64,000 bases of DNA from Tritrichomonas musculus (taxonomy: Eukaryota; Parabasalia; Tritrichomonadida; Tritrichomonadidae): the NCBI GenBank assembly GCA_039105265.1, contig JAPFFF010000002.1, forward strand, positions 5,084,001-5,148,000, given 5' to 3'. Shown here in pieces: positions 43,801-53,628 of the stretch. Within the stretch, counting starts at the first letter, position 1. The number at the start of each line of letters is the position of its first letter. Both the position numbers and the translations under genes were made by a program. The notes beneath the pieces were generated by a model. The model was not told where the DNA came from and made no database searches. It was given only the letters and a program-made list of their open reading frames with translations.

Positions 43801-45232
43801 GGAAGAATTATCAATTTCAAATTCACTTGAAACAATTGAAAAGAATTCATTTCAAAATTGTTCTTCGTTAACCAAATTGATAATTCCTCAATCAGTAACA
43901 AAAATTGATAAATGTGCCTTTTTTAGATGTAAAAATTTAACTGAAATTACAATTGATTTATGCCATACAAATATTGAAGAGAAATCTTTTGATGATAATA
44001 TATGTTTAGAACAATTAAACATTATATCATCTACAAATACAATAGAAAACTGTAAAAATTATTTTAAAACAAAAAAAATCACATTTCCAGAAAATGTGAC
44101 ATTTATTGATTCAATAAATAATTTGATAAGTTTCTCATCTTCACATATCATTATACATGATTCAAATACAGTTTTTGAACAAATTCCAGAAAAATGTACT
44201 GAAATAGTGGTATATTCAGATTTAGTTGAATTTGGTCCTAATTCTTTTGATGGAATGAAATTTTTAGAAAAAGTAGTCATATCTGATTCAGTTGTTTCAA
44301 TTGGTGATAGAGCTTTTATTGATTGTTCATCATTAAATGAAATTAAATTACCGGGAAAATTGTCAGTAATAAATTCATATACATTTTCTAGATGCTCATC
44401 TCTAGTAAATATAATTATTCCAGAAACATTAACTTCGATTTCAAAGAATGCTTTTGAATATTGTGCAAAATTAAAAGAAATAAATATGCCTTCAAGTTTA
44501 ATTAATATTGGTCCATTTACGTTTTATGGTTGTTCTTCTTTAACCAAAATGATTCTTCCTGATTCAGTAGAAAAGATAGAAGAAAATGCTTTCGACGGCT
44601 GTGAAAGTTTAATCGAGATAAATATACCGCCCAAAATAACAGATATAAAATCCTTCACATTTAATAATTGCAAATCATTAACAAGTGTCATATTACCTAA
44701 TTCAGTTATATCTATAGGCAAGAATGCTTTCTGTTGTTGTGTTTCATTGGTTAATATTAAATTACCTGAATCAGTAGAAATGATAGAAGAATATGCTTTT
44801 GAAAGTTGTTCTTTGCTTTCGAAAATTGAAATTCCTGAATCTGTAAAATATATTGGTCGTTTTGCTTTTAGTAATTGCACTTCGTTAAAGAAAATTAACA
44901 TTCCTTCTAAAGTTAAAAAAATAAAAGAATCAACTTTCAACAAATGTCATAGTCTTGATAATATAACAATTCCAACTTCCATTATCTCTATAGGATATAT
45001 GTCATTTTACGAATGCACGTCATTAAAAAATGTTCATTTTCCTCCTTCTGTGAGTAAAATTAAATATATGGCCTTTTATAATTGCAATTCGCTTAAATCG
45101 CTAAAAATCGAATCAATGGAAATTGATGTTGGCGATTCAGCTTTCGAAAAATGTTCATCTTTAAAAGAAATAGATGTTCCTAGTAAACTTTTATCAACCT
45201 ATGAGAAAAAACGAATTTTTGGTGAACAATAA
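37850..45232 (+). CDS. BspA-like leucine-rich repeat protein with DUF3447-type head
   Basis: A 2460-residue protein. Residues 1-320 are a helical head of the kind seen in trichomonad ankyrin/DUF3447 proteins (PTLIEYAAFFGSIDIFQYLR, NPDLIHLLES). From about 350 to the end it consists of some 80 LRR_5 repeats of 23 residues with the core CSSLTQITIPSSVTSIGNNAF, as in Treponema/Bacteroides BspA. There is no signal peptide or membrane anchor. Family members in trichomonads are linked to host-cell or bacterial contact, but without an anchor this one may be cytosolic. Recent internal duplications are present (282-bp unit at 39130-39900; 747-bp offset copy at 40940-42269). It starts 64 bp from the Maverick B insertion, so its promoter region was hit. 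Confidence 0.9.
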   Translation: MEIEEILNKKKELYSHILNFLENEDNEGEEEEDSTLHFLNICKNEQDLKDFLYIILNISNNHRRIPGFFEKIIQIFRTFIQDIKSLFSDCVIYDIFKSNKLLILLLFENKIIIPSPNLINIIISELNQSAYRLYFPIKSYIDKNTQEQIETEISNKYKTDLITYQQKCQKGENDTYICQLIQKDLIDDFISHVNMNNFSLESKIKDSIFETNDFLIGSHPTLIEYAAFFGSIDIFQYLRLNKVTINPSIWKYAIHGGNPDLIHLLESINVKMHSIDDILNECIKCHHNSIANYIINNYMDDDYIINCSEGFKYYNYEFTPTDYQTVLRSFDPNNPIFSSFISLTKITFPTSSTYIGDNKLKNLKQLCHIIIPPSLKYIGDKAFSDCSSLTQIIINPSVVEIGNYAFYRCSSLIQMTIPFSLKRISNNVFAECSSLKEISIPSSVKEIEENAFLKCKSLNQITFENPSSLISIGQNAFKECLSLTKITIPSSVTKIENNVFYGCSSLEQISIPSSVKYIGQNVFAECSSLKEISIPSSVKEIEENAFLKCKSLNQITFENPSSLISIGQNAFKECLSLTKITIPFSVTKIENNVFYGCSSLEQISIPSFVKYIGQNAFYDCSSLKEISIPSSVKEIEENAFLKCKLLNQIKFENPSSLISIGQNAFKECLSLTKITIPSSVTKIGNNSFEECLKLEQISIPSSVNIFGNNIFKGIKSLDITGDIKIIPDNLFKQCFSLTQITIPSSVTKIGQGVFNGCSSLEQIKILSSFIKFDKNVFKGIKSLEIMGNINKISNELFVSCTSLLQIKIPSSVKEIGNKAFYGCSSLKQVLIPPSVVKIGNYAFSECSLLTQILIPHSVAKIGDYAFSECSLLTQISFGMPFSLFHIGHNAFSNCYSLKQITFGMPSFVTFIRNKTIFGSLKTNISFEIPSSVTKIGNNIFYGCSSLTQIIIPSSITSIGNKSFCKCSSLTQIIIPSSVTSIGNKSFCKCSSLTQIIIPSSVTSIGNKSFYRCSSLSQIMIPSSVTSIGSKAFYECSSLKEISIPSSISDIGEGAFYGCSILESLIIPSCVAKICEGTFYGCSSLTQLLIPSSVTFIGNEAFQGCSSLTEISIPSSVKSIGNKVFFECTSLTKISIPSSIESFGNNIFDGIETLEITGDIKSIPDELFKGCSSLIQISIPSSIISIGESSFEGCSSLIKITIPPSVISIGNSAFKDCPLLTNIIILSLTKIESMTFQGCSSLKEITIPSTVTIIDDAAFYGCSSLTQILIPSSVTSVGHLAFFECSSLKEISIPSSISDIGEGAFYGCSLLETLIIPSSVTEICEGTFYGCSSLTQLLIPSSVTFIGNEAFQGCSSLTEILIPSSVKSIGNKVFFECTSLTKISIPSSIESFGNNIFDGIETLEITGDIKSIPDELFKGCSSLIQISIPSSIISIGESSFEGCSSLIKITIPPSVISIGNSAFKDCPLLTNIIIPSTVEQIGINSFSNITEISIDQYKTKFEGNCFHSIEHLIIIGSTNELVDNRELYQKAKKITISNGITTIKSSVFKYLSLLEEIVIPQSVSLIENKAFRNCINLTHIHIPSSVIQIGRKAFYNCKKLINISIMGPIDIIRESTFEACEKLEEVNISQTVRMIERNAFKDCNSLKIFTQLNSITSIDSDAFNGCSSLEHFNIPKTVTYIGPRAFTNCERLKEMEIPKLKTIEDGSFKFCRSIKEIIIPESIEEISANAFFGCVLIDKIIIPKSVKRILKNAFFRLENLTKIDIPSTVQYVGEFAFCKCNKLSEVKTDLCSTKIETNSFDECDSLDHLIIKSPCHVNLESLDIFKKFQRITILDVTDSEIDVYHRNTSMKSMKIANNALMFYDLSRLKYITLPSSVTCINSYAFEDCKTLVEIFYEDINSILSIGKGAFIGCTSLIKFTIPPLVTVVEESTFNRCSSLKEINFSSSIQIIEKFAFNQCVNIAKIQMPDSVISLGEYSFRSCKRLEELSISNSLETIEKNSFQNCSSLTKLIIPQSVTKIDKCAFFRCKNLTEITIDLCHTNIEEKSFDDNICLEQLNIISSTNTIENCKNYFKTKKITFPENVTFIDSINNLISFSSSHIIIHDSNTVFEQIPEKCTEIVVYSDLVEFGPNSFDGMKFLEKVVISDSVVSIGDRAFIDCSSLNEIKLPGKLSVINSYTFSRCSSLVNIIIPETLTSISKNAFEYCAKLKEINMPSSLINIGPFTFYGCSSLTKMILPDSVEKIEENAFDGCESLIEINIPPKITDIKSFTFNNCKSLTSVILPNSVISIGKNAFCCCVSLVNIKLPESVEMIEEYAFESCSLLSKIEIPESVKYIGRFAFSNCTSLKKINIPSKVKKIKESTFNKCHSLDNITIPTSIISIGYMSFYECTSLKNVHFPPSVSKIKYMAFYNCNSLKSLKIESMEIDVGDSAFEKCSSLKEIDVPSKLLSTYEKKRIFGEQ
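39130..39900 (+). repeat. 282-bp tandem coding duplication (about 2.7 copies)
   Basis: Four LRR units (94 residues, starting CSSLKEISIPSSVKEIEENA) are repeated in tandem almost without change at the DNA level, pointing to recent unequal exchange or slippage. Confidence 0.85.
40940..42269 (+). repeat. Direct duplication of about 583 bp at 747-bp spacing in the BspA-like gene
   Basis: 40940-41522 and 41687-42269 are nearly identical DNA, covering eight LRR units including the irregular FDGIETLEITGDIKSIPDEL block. Few synonymous differences separate them, so the event is recent. Confidence 0.85.
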
Positions 45233-45526
45233 GAAAAGAAGCAAACAATAAACATTCCAATTTTTTTTTTAATGCAAAAGTTTTAACTTTTTTTTTTTTT
45301 TTTTTCAAAAAAGGAATTCATTCATTTAGTTATTATTCAAGCAAAAATTAATGCAACTATCAACTTCATTAAAGTAAATTGATGGAAAACATTCTAATCG
45401 TTAATAAGCAGTATTGGGAGCAATCAATAGTATTCCAAATTTTAAAAAAAAAGAAAAATAATAACAATAAATTAAGGAGAATTTTCTCTTTTACTATTTC
45501 ACCAAAAAGTGAACTAAATAATGAAT
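45233..45526. other. Intergenic spacer with poly-T tracts
   Basis: About 294 bp between the convergent BspA-like and beta-glucosidase genes, with long T runs near 45258 and 45285-45305. No gene; probably the 3' ends of both transcripts. Confidence 0.6.
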
Positions 45527-48079
45527 TTATTTCTTTTGGCATAAGTAGCAGCACTTAAGAATTCGAAGAGCGCATGCTTGTAAATCTTCGATTTTAACAT
45601 CACCCTTCTCAACACCTTCGATGATGTCTTGTTCGTTTTCGACGCAACCTGGCATTTGAAGATCATTTCCTGCAATGATGCACTCTCTAGAAACGGCGAT
45701 CTTATAAATAGGTTCAGATTTAGCGCAAGCATAAGTGCAGTCCATTGTAATGCACCAGTCAGTCATGATCATTCCTTCATATCCCCACTCATTGTGAACG
45801 ACCTTTTGTAAGACTTCTTTGTGATTTGGAGTGTGGTATCCATTGACAAGGTTGTAAGAAGTCATGATAGAGTATGGTTTGCCGAGTTCGATTGGAATTT
45901 GGAAGTTCCTCAAGTAAATTTCACGTAATGCTCTTTCATGAACATGTTCGTTAACGAAGAAACGATTGTCTTCTTGATTGTTGCAGAAGAAGTGCTTTAA
46001 TGTGACACCTAAGCCTGGGAATGATTGAACACCTTTCATTTCGTAGTAAGCACAAAGACCTGAAAGAACTGGATCTTCAGAGAAGTATTCGTAGTTTCTT
46101 CCGCATAATGGATTTCGATGAATGTTCATTCCTGGAGCAAGCCAAAGATGGATGTGGAATTTCTCCATTTCACTTCCAATGATTTTACCCATTTCTTCCA
46201 ATAAGTCTGCATCCCATGAATTTGCAAGGCATGTTGCAATTGGAATTGCTGTGCAATATTGATACCAGTCGATATCTCCTGGTTGGAATGGTTCAAATTC
46301 TGCTGTGAAATCTCCCCAAATTTCACCTCCTTTTCTCAATTTACCATTTGCATCACTACGGAAATGAGGAGTTAAACGAACACCTGCTGGTCCATCAGCG
46401 AGGATAAGATTCTCAACACCTCTTTCTTTAAGAATGCTGGAAGTTTCTCCTGCTGCTCCTGGAACTAATGCGCATGCTTGACCAACAGCACTGTCGATTT
46501 CATCACTAACTTTTCCGACAGCCATGCTTGCCATTTCTTTAACGGTCAATTGTGCAACTAATTCTTCAAGTGTGTATTTGCCTGCAATAACTTCTTGCAT
46601 TGTGATTTTATGATCTTTGTGCTTGTCTTCAAGCTTGACATTGTCTGGATATTGAGCTGTCTTTGTGGTGAATGATGATGCTGAAATCTTAATAACTTTT
46701 GCGTTTTGAAGCTGAGCTGCTTCGTTTGGTGGTTGATATGACTTGGCATTATCAAGTGAAATTTCATCGAATTTGTCACTTGTGATGACTTTCTGGAGTT
46801 GTTCAAGAACGACAAGTTTGTCAAGTTCGATTTTGGCAGCAACTGATGTTGATCTGCTGCTGTTACCAACACGAACGATGTATGTACCTTCTTCAAGAAT
46901 CCACCGTGAATGTTCTTCGCAATATGAAGCGCAATAATGCAATGGGCATTGAACTGTAACTTCATCAGTTTGTCCTGGTTCAAGTGTTTTACTCTTTCCA
47001 AATCCAACAAGAACTTGGAATGGTTTTGGAAGATGTCCGTTTGGAGCACTAACATAAACTTGAACAACTTCTTTACCGTTGTATTTGGAGCCAGTGTTCT
47101 TTACTGTTGCCTTAACTGTAATGTACTTGTGATCAGCTTCACAGCGGATGTTGTCAATTGAGAAAGTGGAATATCCAGTACCATAACCAAAGCAATATCT
47201 TGGTGTAATGTTGAACTTATCGAAATAACGATAGCCAACGAAAACGCCTTCTCTATAATATTCATCATTCCAGTTTCCATTTACATAACTGAATTCTTTG
47301 GCGCATGGATAATCTTCGTAATTCTGTGCCCATGTTGTTGAAACTTTTCCAGATGGTGAAACTTTTCCGAGTAACAAATCAGCAGTGATGTTACCAATTT
47401 GGTTTCCGCTTTGACTGATGTATAAAACAGCACCGATTCCTGGGATTGAATCAATTGGTTTGAGATCAATAACACCGCCAATGTTAAGAAGAAGAACAAC
47501 TCTCTTGAAACGTTCGGCGAGAAGAGTTAAGTTCTTGATTTCGCTTTCCATTAAGTAATAATCACCAGGTTTGTCATAACGATCTGCGCCTTCTCCAGAA
47601 ATTCTTCCAATGACATAAATTGCGAGATCTGTATCTGTGTTTTGGAGATGTTCTTCGGTAATTAATGGAACAGATTTTTCGTAAAATGGCATAAGCATTC
47701 CAGTGTTTGCTTCTGAGGCATTTCTTCGCTTTGCTTCTGCTGCAATTTCTTTCAAGAATGCTTCTTTGGCTTCTTTGAAGTGTTTGCCATATTCGTCGAG
47801 CCATTTTTTGTTGCAAATTGTGAATCCATTTTCTTCTAATCCTTTTTCAATATTGATGACAATTCTGCTATTGACACATCCTGAGCCTGTTCCTCCTTTG
47901 ATTGTTTGTCTGGCACCATTTCCAAAGAGAGCAACTTTTCCTGCACTTGGGAGTGGAAGAACACCTTTGTTTTCAAGTAATACTGCACATTCACCAGCAA
48001 TTCTTCTTACTGTGTCGTTGTTTTTCTGTTCAAGTTCACTTACTTTATCTGTTTTATCAGCGTAGTGTGAATCGGCCAT
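45527..48079 (-). CDS. Beta-glucosidase, glycoside hydrolase family 3, permuted domain order
   Basis: An 850-residue GH3 enzyme. The (alpha/beta)6 C-type domain comes first (residues 20-290, AGECAVLLENKGVLPLP, GTGSGCVN), then a fibronectin-like domain (about 330-440, VKNTGSKYNGKEVVQVYV). The TIM-barrel catalytic domain comes last (about 540-850), with KHFFCNNQEDNR and the nucleophile Asp774 in GMIMTDW. This order is the reverse of most GH3 enzymes and is known from rumen bacteria such as Ruminococcus and Butyrivibrio. No signal peptide, so it is probably cytosolic and hydrolyses beta-glucosides. Its higher GC content than neighbouring genes fits acquisition from bacteria. Confidence 0.92.
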   Translation of the reverse strand: MADSHYADKTDKVSELEQKNNDTVRRIAGECAVLLENKGVLPLPSAGKVALFGNGARQTIKGGTGSGCVNSRIVINIEKGLEENGFTICNKKWLDEYGKHFKEAKEAFLKEIAAEAKRRNASEANTGMLMPFYEKSVPLITEEHLQNTDTDLAIYVIGRISGEGADRYDKPGDYYLMESEIKNLTLLAERFKRVVLLLNIGGVIDLKPIDSIPGIGAVLYISQSGNQIGNITADLLLGKVSPSGKVSTTWAQNYEDYPCAKEFSYVNGNWNDEYYREGVFVGYRYFDKFNITPRYCFGYGTGYSTFSIDNIRCEADHKYITVKATVKNTGSKYNGKEVVQVYVSAPNGHLPKPFQVLVGFGKSKTLEPGQTDEVTVQCPLHYCASYCEEHSRWILEEGTYIVRVGNSSRSTSVAAKIELDKLVVLEQLQKVITSDKFDEISLDNAKSYQPPNEAAQLQNAKVIKISASSFTTKTAQYPDNVKLEDKHKDHKITMQEVIAGKYTLEELVAQLTVKEMASMAVGKVSDEIDSAVGQACALVPGAAGETSSILKERGVENLILADGPAGVRLTPHFRSDANGKLRKGGEIWGDFTAEFEPFQPGDIDWYQYCTAIPIATCLANSWDADLLEEMGKIIGSEMEKFHIHLWLAPGMNIHRNPLCGRNYEYFSEDPVLSGLCAYYEMKGVQSFPGLGVTLKHFFCNNQEDNRFFVNEHVHERALREIYLRNFQIPIELGKPYSIMTSYNLVNGYHTPNHKEVLQKVVHNEWGYEGMIMTDWCITMDCTYACAKSEPIYKIAVSRECIIAGNDLQMPGCVENEQDIIEGVEKGDVKIEDLQACALRILKCCYLCQKK

Positions 48080-49351
48080 TTCGAATGGAAGTAAATATAA
48101 AAAGTGAAATGAATTTTGTTCATCATTTTTTTTGAGAAAAAAAATTGGATTACATCCACATTTTGTTCAATAAATTGATTTTTATTTTTATTAAAATTTT
48201 GTTTTAAAAAATGTTGAATAAAGGGGAAAAAACAAAAAGTTGTTTAATAAAAAAAGGTGAGAGTTAATATTTGTTTTAATTTGAGATGTCGTTGCATTTC
48301 AATTTTTCTATTTACTCGCATCCACATTTACATCCACTATATTTTCAATTCAAAAAGTTTATCTGTAACTTTTCCATGAAAAAAAAATATATAGTTTTCA
48401 TATTAATATCTAGCAATTAATAAAATTACTTTTTTAAATTTTAAAAAGAAAAGATATTACAGAATTTTTATCAATTAAAAATAATAGATTTCACTATATT
48501 TTCTACTAAAGTAATTTGAGTCATTTTCACAATTGTTTCTTAAATTTTGATTGATATATCCATAATTTTAATGATATATGAGTCAAAAATAAAAAAATTA
48601 ATAACGTTCTTTCAAAAATGCCATAGCGCTTCATCAGAGTCGTAGCAAGAATGAATGAATTGAAAGCATTTTTTAAAAATATCTTCGTTAAAATATTAGA
48701 ATTAATTATTATAATTTATTTTTAAACATTAATTAATATGTATATGAATATAAACACATTATTTTCGATAATATTTATATATTTTTAATAAGATTTTTCT
48801 ATTTTGTTTTTTTCAATTCAAATTATTTACAACGCCATTTGAATTTTGAATAATCATTCAAATATAAAAATAGATATATCTTTATTTTTCAAGGAAAAAC
48901 AACAAAATTTATATAAAATATATTTTTTAAATAAATTAATGCATAATAAAAAACAAAAATTATTTAATTTTGAGTTTATAAGATCATATTGAAAATTAGA
49001 GAAAATCGACATCAGCGCCTAAACAACGATATTTAGAATCTGCCTTTGTGAAACGAGATTATTAATCTCATCAATTTCTTTTAGATTTGTACAAAAAATT
49101 ATAAAAATTCAAAATGAGACTTCTCCCTTAATTTGTATAATAAATATATTATTGTATTTTTTGATGAATTTTTAAATCATAACAATTAAAAAATAATGTA
49201 TGTCGTTAGCAGGATGCTATACTCACATATATTAATAATTAAAAAAGTTCATTTATTTCAACTCAATCTTAATTTAAAAAAAAATTAAATCTATTTAAAG
49301 TACCTTGCTTAACTCAGAGGTATTGGTGTCTTTAGTAGTGGCGTAAAAACT
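48080..49351. other. Long AT-rich intergenic region
   Basis: About 1.27 kb with no open frame or repeat I can identify, mostly short A/T runs. It holds the upstream region of the beta-glucosidase gene and the downstream end of the glycine-rich gene. Confidence 0.6.
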
Positions 49352-51760
49352 CTACAATGGTGTAATTTGAGCATATCCATTTCCAATGTTCCCGACTGTT
49401 TGAGATTTTCCATCATGACTCGGGATTTTCTGATTTCCACCAATCGTTTTTGCATCAGATAAGTAATATTCGGGATTCAAAAGCCATTTCGAAGAATCTG
49501 TTTGGTTTCCTTCTTTCCATTCTTTTAATGAACTTTCTGTGTATATCCAGCCACTCCCACCAGCAGCATCTCCACATAAGCACGCGCTACCTCCATACCA
49601 GCCTCCTCCACCTCCAGCAACCCAAGGGCCAATTCCATTTCCTCCTTGTCCAAAGGAGCCGCTTTCTGCATAACTTTTATATGTACTAGAGCCGCCAGCA
49701 ATTTGTGTGCCACCGTTACTTCTTCTATCTGAATTCGAATGAGTTTGCATGCTTTCTCCACAGGCTCCACCGCCAAAACCGCCTGGAATTTCCCGTTGTT
49801 CATATCCAGCAGCTCCTCCTCCACCGGCAACAATTACACGTGAATACAATGAATTTTCGTTGATTCGAATATCAGTAGATCCACCACCACCACCAACATA
49901 TGCATTGTTTACATTTCCACTATTATTATGATAATATCCAGCACCTCCGCCGTTATATCCGCCACCTGACTGGCCTTCGGTTATTGATTTTCCACCTTGG
50001 CCGCCAACATTAATGTACAAACGAGTGCTTTTTTTCAGATGAATTGTTCCTACTGAATAACCGCCATTTCCTCCTTGAACATTTTTATCACAATAATATG
50101 TAGCACCCCCTTGAGCTCCCCATACTTCAAGTTTGTAATCCCCTGGAGCGAACTCTGCGCTCTGTACATTTCCTGTAGAATTGAAGCAATAAATAATGTA
50201 GTTAGTTGTTAATGCTTGACTTATGATTTCATTTGAATTACCCCCATTATCAACAATGAGAACGTGCAAATAATAAGTTCCTCGTGGTTTGGCAAAAGAA
50301 ACCTCTTTTATTAAACTGTCTAAAACCGAACCATCTTCATATTCATTACTTCCAAGATGAGGTGAACTATTTGAATTCAAAATGAATTTGCTCTTCGATT
50401 TATCTAATTTACACTCCCCATCTTCAGTTACTTTTATTGTCCCTTTTATAGTTTGATTTTGTTGAACACTTATTTCTATCGTACCTTTCAAAAATTTAGA
50501 TACTAATACTTTTGAGTCTGTCACACCGCTTCCATCCAACGATGAAGCTATAATAGTCACTTTGTTTCTTTGTAAACATTTTAAAACCAATTTTTTGTTA
50601 TTTATAGAATCTATTTCAACTGTTCCTTCAACTTCCTGAACAATTTTCCACTCAACACCATCAATAAAAGCAAATTCTGGTTGAACATCAGCAGTCAAGG
50701 TGACTTTAGATCCAGGCAACAAAAACTTTGAATCTGATATGATTTTAATTGATTTAACTTTTATATTAGTATATCTTTCAAGTTTTTTTGCTTGTTCATT
50801 TAATTTTTCTTCTAATTGAATCAATTTATTGTTTTGTTCTTTTTCAAGATTATCGATTTTTTCTTTCAATAAATTATTTGATTGGATCAATTCAATTTTT
50901 GAATCATTGAATGATTTTATATATGATTCAAATAATTCTTTTTGCTTTTGATTCTCTGATTCAAAGTCAGAGCATTTTTGTGAATACTCAATTTTTAGTT
51001 TATTAAGCTCGTTTAATAGATATGATGCGTTTTTTGCAAGAAGTTTGGGATTGATTAAATTAAAATCAAATATGTTTGAATAATCTCTAAGCAAACGTGT
51101 TTATAAATCAATTCTTTCGGTTTCTATATCTATATTTAAAAATAAGACAGATCCTGGTTTTTTATGTTTGTCAAGACATTTGAATAGGAATTCAAAAAGT
51201 TGGTCTTGATGGGTTGAATCCAATGTTTTTAAATTCAATGCTTCATCATTAATTATGCGATACAAAACTGAAATTGGAAGTGAAATTAATTGATCATCAT
51301 TGATATATTCAAAGAAATTTGATGCAATTATTTTTTCATCATTACTAAGGTCAAAATTGACCATTGAATTTTGATTTTGCATTCTGTATAAAAGTGATTG
51401 AAAAATCAACGTTTTCTTGTTCTTATTAATGTAAATGCTTGTGAAATTGTTTAATTCAGAAACTTCGTATTGAATTGAAAGTTGCTGAAGTGGAAAAACA
51501 TTCGTATCTGTAATCTCAAATGGTTCGCTTTGACAGCAAGCTATGAACATGAGAATGTCATTTTCAGTTACTTCATAATTATCGAGCTGTAATTCAATAT
51601 CTTTAATTGACTTAAATTTGTCTTTATTTGCATAAAAGTAATTAGAATACTTTTTAAATAAACTAAAATCGATTGGATACGTTTTTCCTTTGTAAACCAA
51701 ATTTTTATTGACTCGAATGGGAGGTTTAATTGCATTAATATACTCTTTTGATTGATCCAT
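49352..51760 (-). CDS. BTB-like head, coiled coil and glycine-rich domain protein; one in-frame stop
   Basis: A typical trichomonad architecture in one minus-strand frame. Residues 1-219 are a BTB-like head (YKGKTYPIDFSLFKKYSNYF, ENDILMFIACCQSEP). Then come a coiled coil (KLKIEYSQKCSDFESENQKQ onward), a bacterial Ig-like region (LPGSKVTLTADVQPEFAFID) and a glycine-rich domain of about 260 residues (GGYSVGTIHLKKSTRLYINV). A TAA at 51101-51103 separates the head from the rest, with no ATG directly after it; the frame resumes without a shift. The gene may be inactive, the stop may be a sequence error, or the parts may be expressed separately. The family's role is unknown. Confidence 0.75.
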
Positions 51761-52137
51761 TAGTTATGGAAAAAAAATAAAAATTGAATGGTTTATTTTC
51801 AATAAAATTTTAAATAGTGGAAATTTTCCACTTTTTCACAAAATTTCTCTCAATTCTAAATAAGATAGCTAGGCTTTAAAATTTGAGCATGGACATTTTG
51901 GCATCCTTATCCTATCATTTTCAAAGATGAAAGAATAACAATTTTATATTATTATCCAACCGTCATTTATCAATTCAAATTAATAATAAAATAATGCGAA
52001 TTATAGCAAAATTAAGAATAATGAGAGAAATAAAATTATTCTTCTATTGTTATAACTACTAATTTTTAAATATATAAGCTATATATTATAAATATATTGT
52101 ATAAATAAATTTCATAGTAGAAAAAAAAAGATATAGA
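51761..52137. other. AT-rich spacer upstream of the glycine-rich gene
   Basis: No gene seen. It ends in the GATATAGA target duplication (52130-52137) of the MITE. Confidence 0.5.
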
Positions 52138-52632
52138 CTAGGTTTGACTTTCCACAACTTTTTCAAAGGAGACTGTCCAAAAAGCAACGTATTTTTTTAC
52201 ACCAGCTGTCCTCAGTCCAAATCTGTCCATATTTGGACAGCCAATTCAATTGTGGACAGCCCCTCAATTTTTGAATTGATATTTGTTTTGATTTGAATTA
52301 GAAAATTTTTGATTTTTATCTGTATAAAATTTTTAATGTTTTTCAATATTTGATAATACTCATTTAATTGCTTTCAAAATTTTGGTCAACGTTTTTTCCT
52401 CTCCATTTTATTTTAAAAATCAATTGCTATCTTTGAAACATTTTGATTAATTAACTAAAGAAAAAACTATCCATCATTTTTGTTAGTGGACTGCTCTTTC
52501 AAATTTTGAGTATTTTCCGACCAAATATAGACGTAAATAACGATTTTCTGTCCAAAAAAAGTGACAAAAATAACGTATTTTTAAGAAAAAGTGAAGGTAG
52601 GGACAGTCATTTCACTGGACAGTCAACCCTAG
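52138..52632. mobile_element. hAT-like MITE, 495 bp
   Basis: Imperfect terminal inverted repeats read CTAGGTTTGACTTTCCA on the left and CTAGGGTTGACTGTCCA on the right (15 of 17 match), flanked by an 8-bp direct repeat GATATAGA (52130-52137 and 52633-52640). The length, the 8-bp duplication and the lack of coding capacity fit a non-autonomous hAT-type element. Several GGACAG/CTGTCC words lie inside it near both ends. Confidence 0.75.
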
Positions 52633-53628
52633 GATATAGATAAAATATTCATTTTTTTAAAGCTATTCAAAATGAAAAAATTGAAGCATTTCCGAATAAC
52701 TTTTTGAATTATTTCCAAAAAAAAATTGAAAGAATAATGAAAGCTTAAAAAAAAATTGAAGCATTTCCGAATAACTTTTTGAATATTTTTAGATAATTAA
52801 CAAGAAACGTTTCCAATCTTCGACCTCGTATGGAAAATTTACTAATTCGGGATCAAGAGTTTCCATTAAAATTTGTTCTATGAATTTTCAGGAGTTTCTG
52901 CATAATCAAAAACATATTGATTTTTTTTATTCATTCAATTTTATCAAATCCCGAGGCATTTAACGAAGGAATAAAACTAAAATTTCAAAATTGAAGTTCT
53001 TTATGGGTAAATTTTTTGAAAAAGATTAATTATTTTATTTTTCATCCTGATATCAAATCGGCAATTTGTGAACGTTGCTTGACAGCAGGATCTTTAATTT
53101 TCACTTTAAATTCAAATAAATATTATAAATATCATATGTTTAAGCTTTTTTGGTAATTATTTGATCAAATAAAATCATTATACAAAAACGTATTTTTCGA
53201 TAATTTTAATATATTAAAATTAATAATATTTATCTTTATTTTTTTAATAAATATATATTTAATTTTGTTTGTTAATGTGCATAAAACATGAATTTTTATT
53301 TAAATTATAAAAAATAAAGTGAAATCGTTATATTTACCAATTCCTTATGAATTTAGTAAATAAAATTTTATATCAAAAAGTTAGCATTATCACAAAAAGT
53401 TTAAATTTTTCAATAAATTTCATATTTTCATATTTATCTTTCTTCCTCTACTATAGATTTGTTTGAGTTGTATTTATATTTTATTTATTATATAATATTG
53501 AATATATTTTTCTTATTTAGAAGACATAATTAAAAATTTTGAAATTTTGGTAAATTGATACCCCTTTATAAATATATAAAACAAAAATTATTAAGATATT
53601 ATTTACTTGAATTTTAAGACCATTTATT
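52633..53628. other. AT-rich spacer downstream of the Ca2+-ATPase gene
   Basis: About 1 kb. A short duplicated segment (TTGAAGCATTTCCGAATAAC at about 52681 and 52761) is the only structure seen. Confidence 0.55.
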
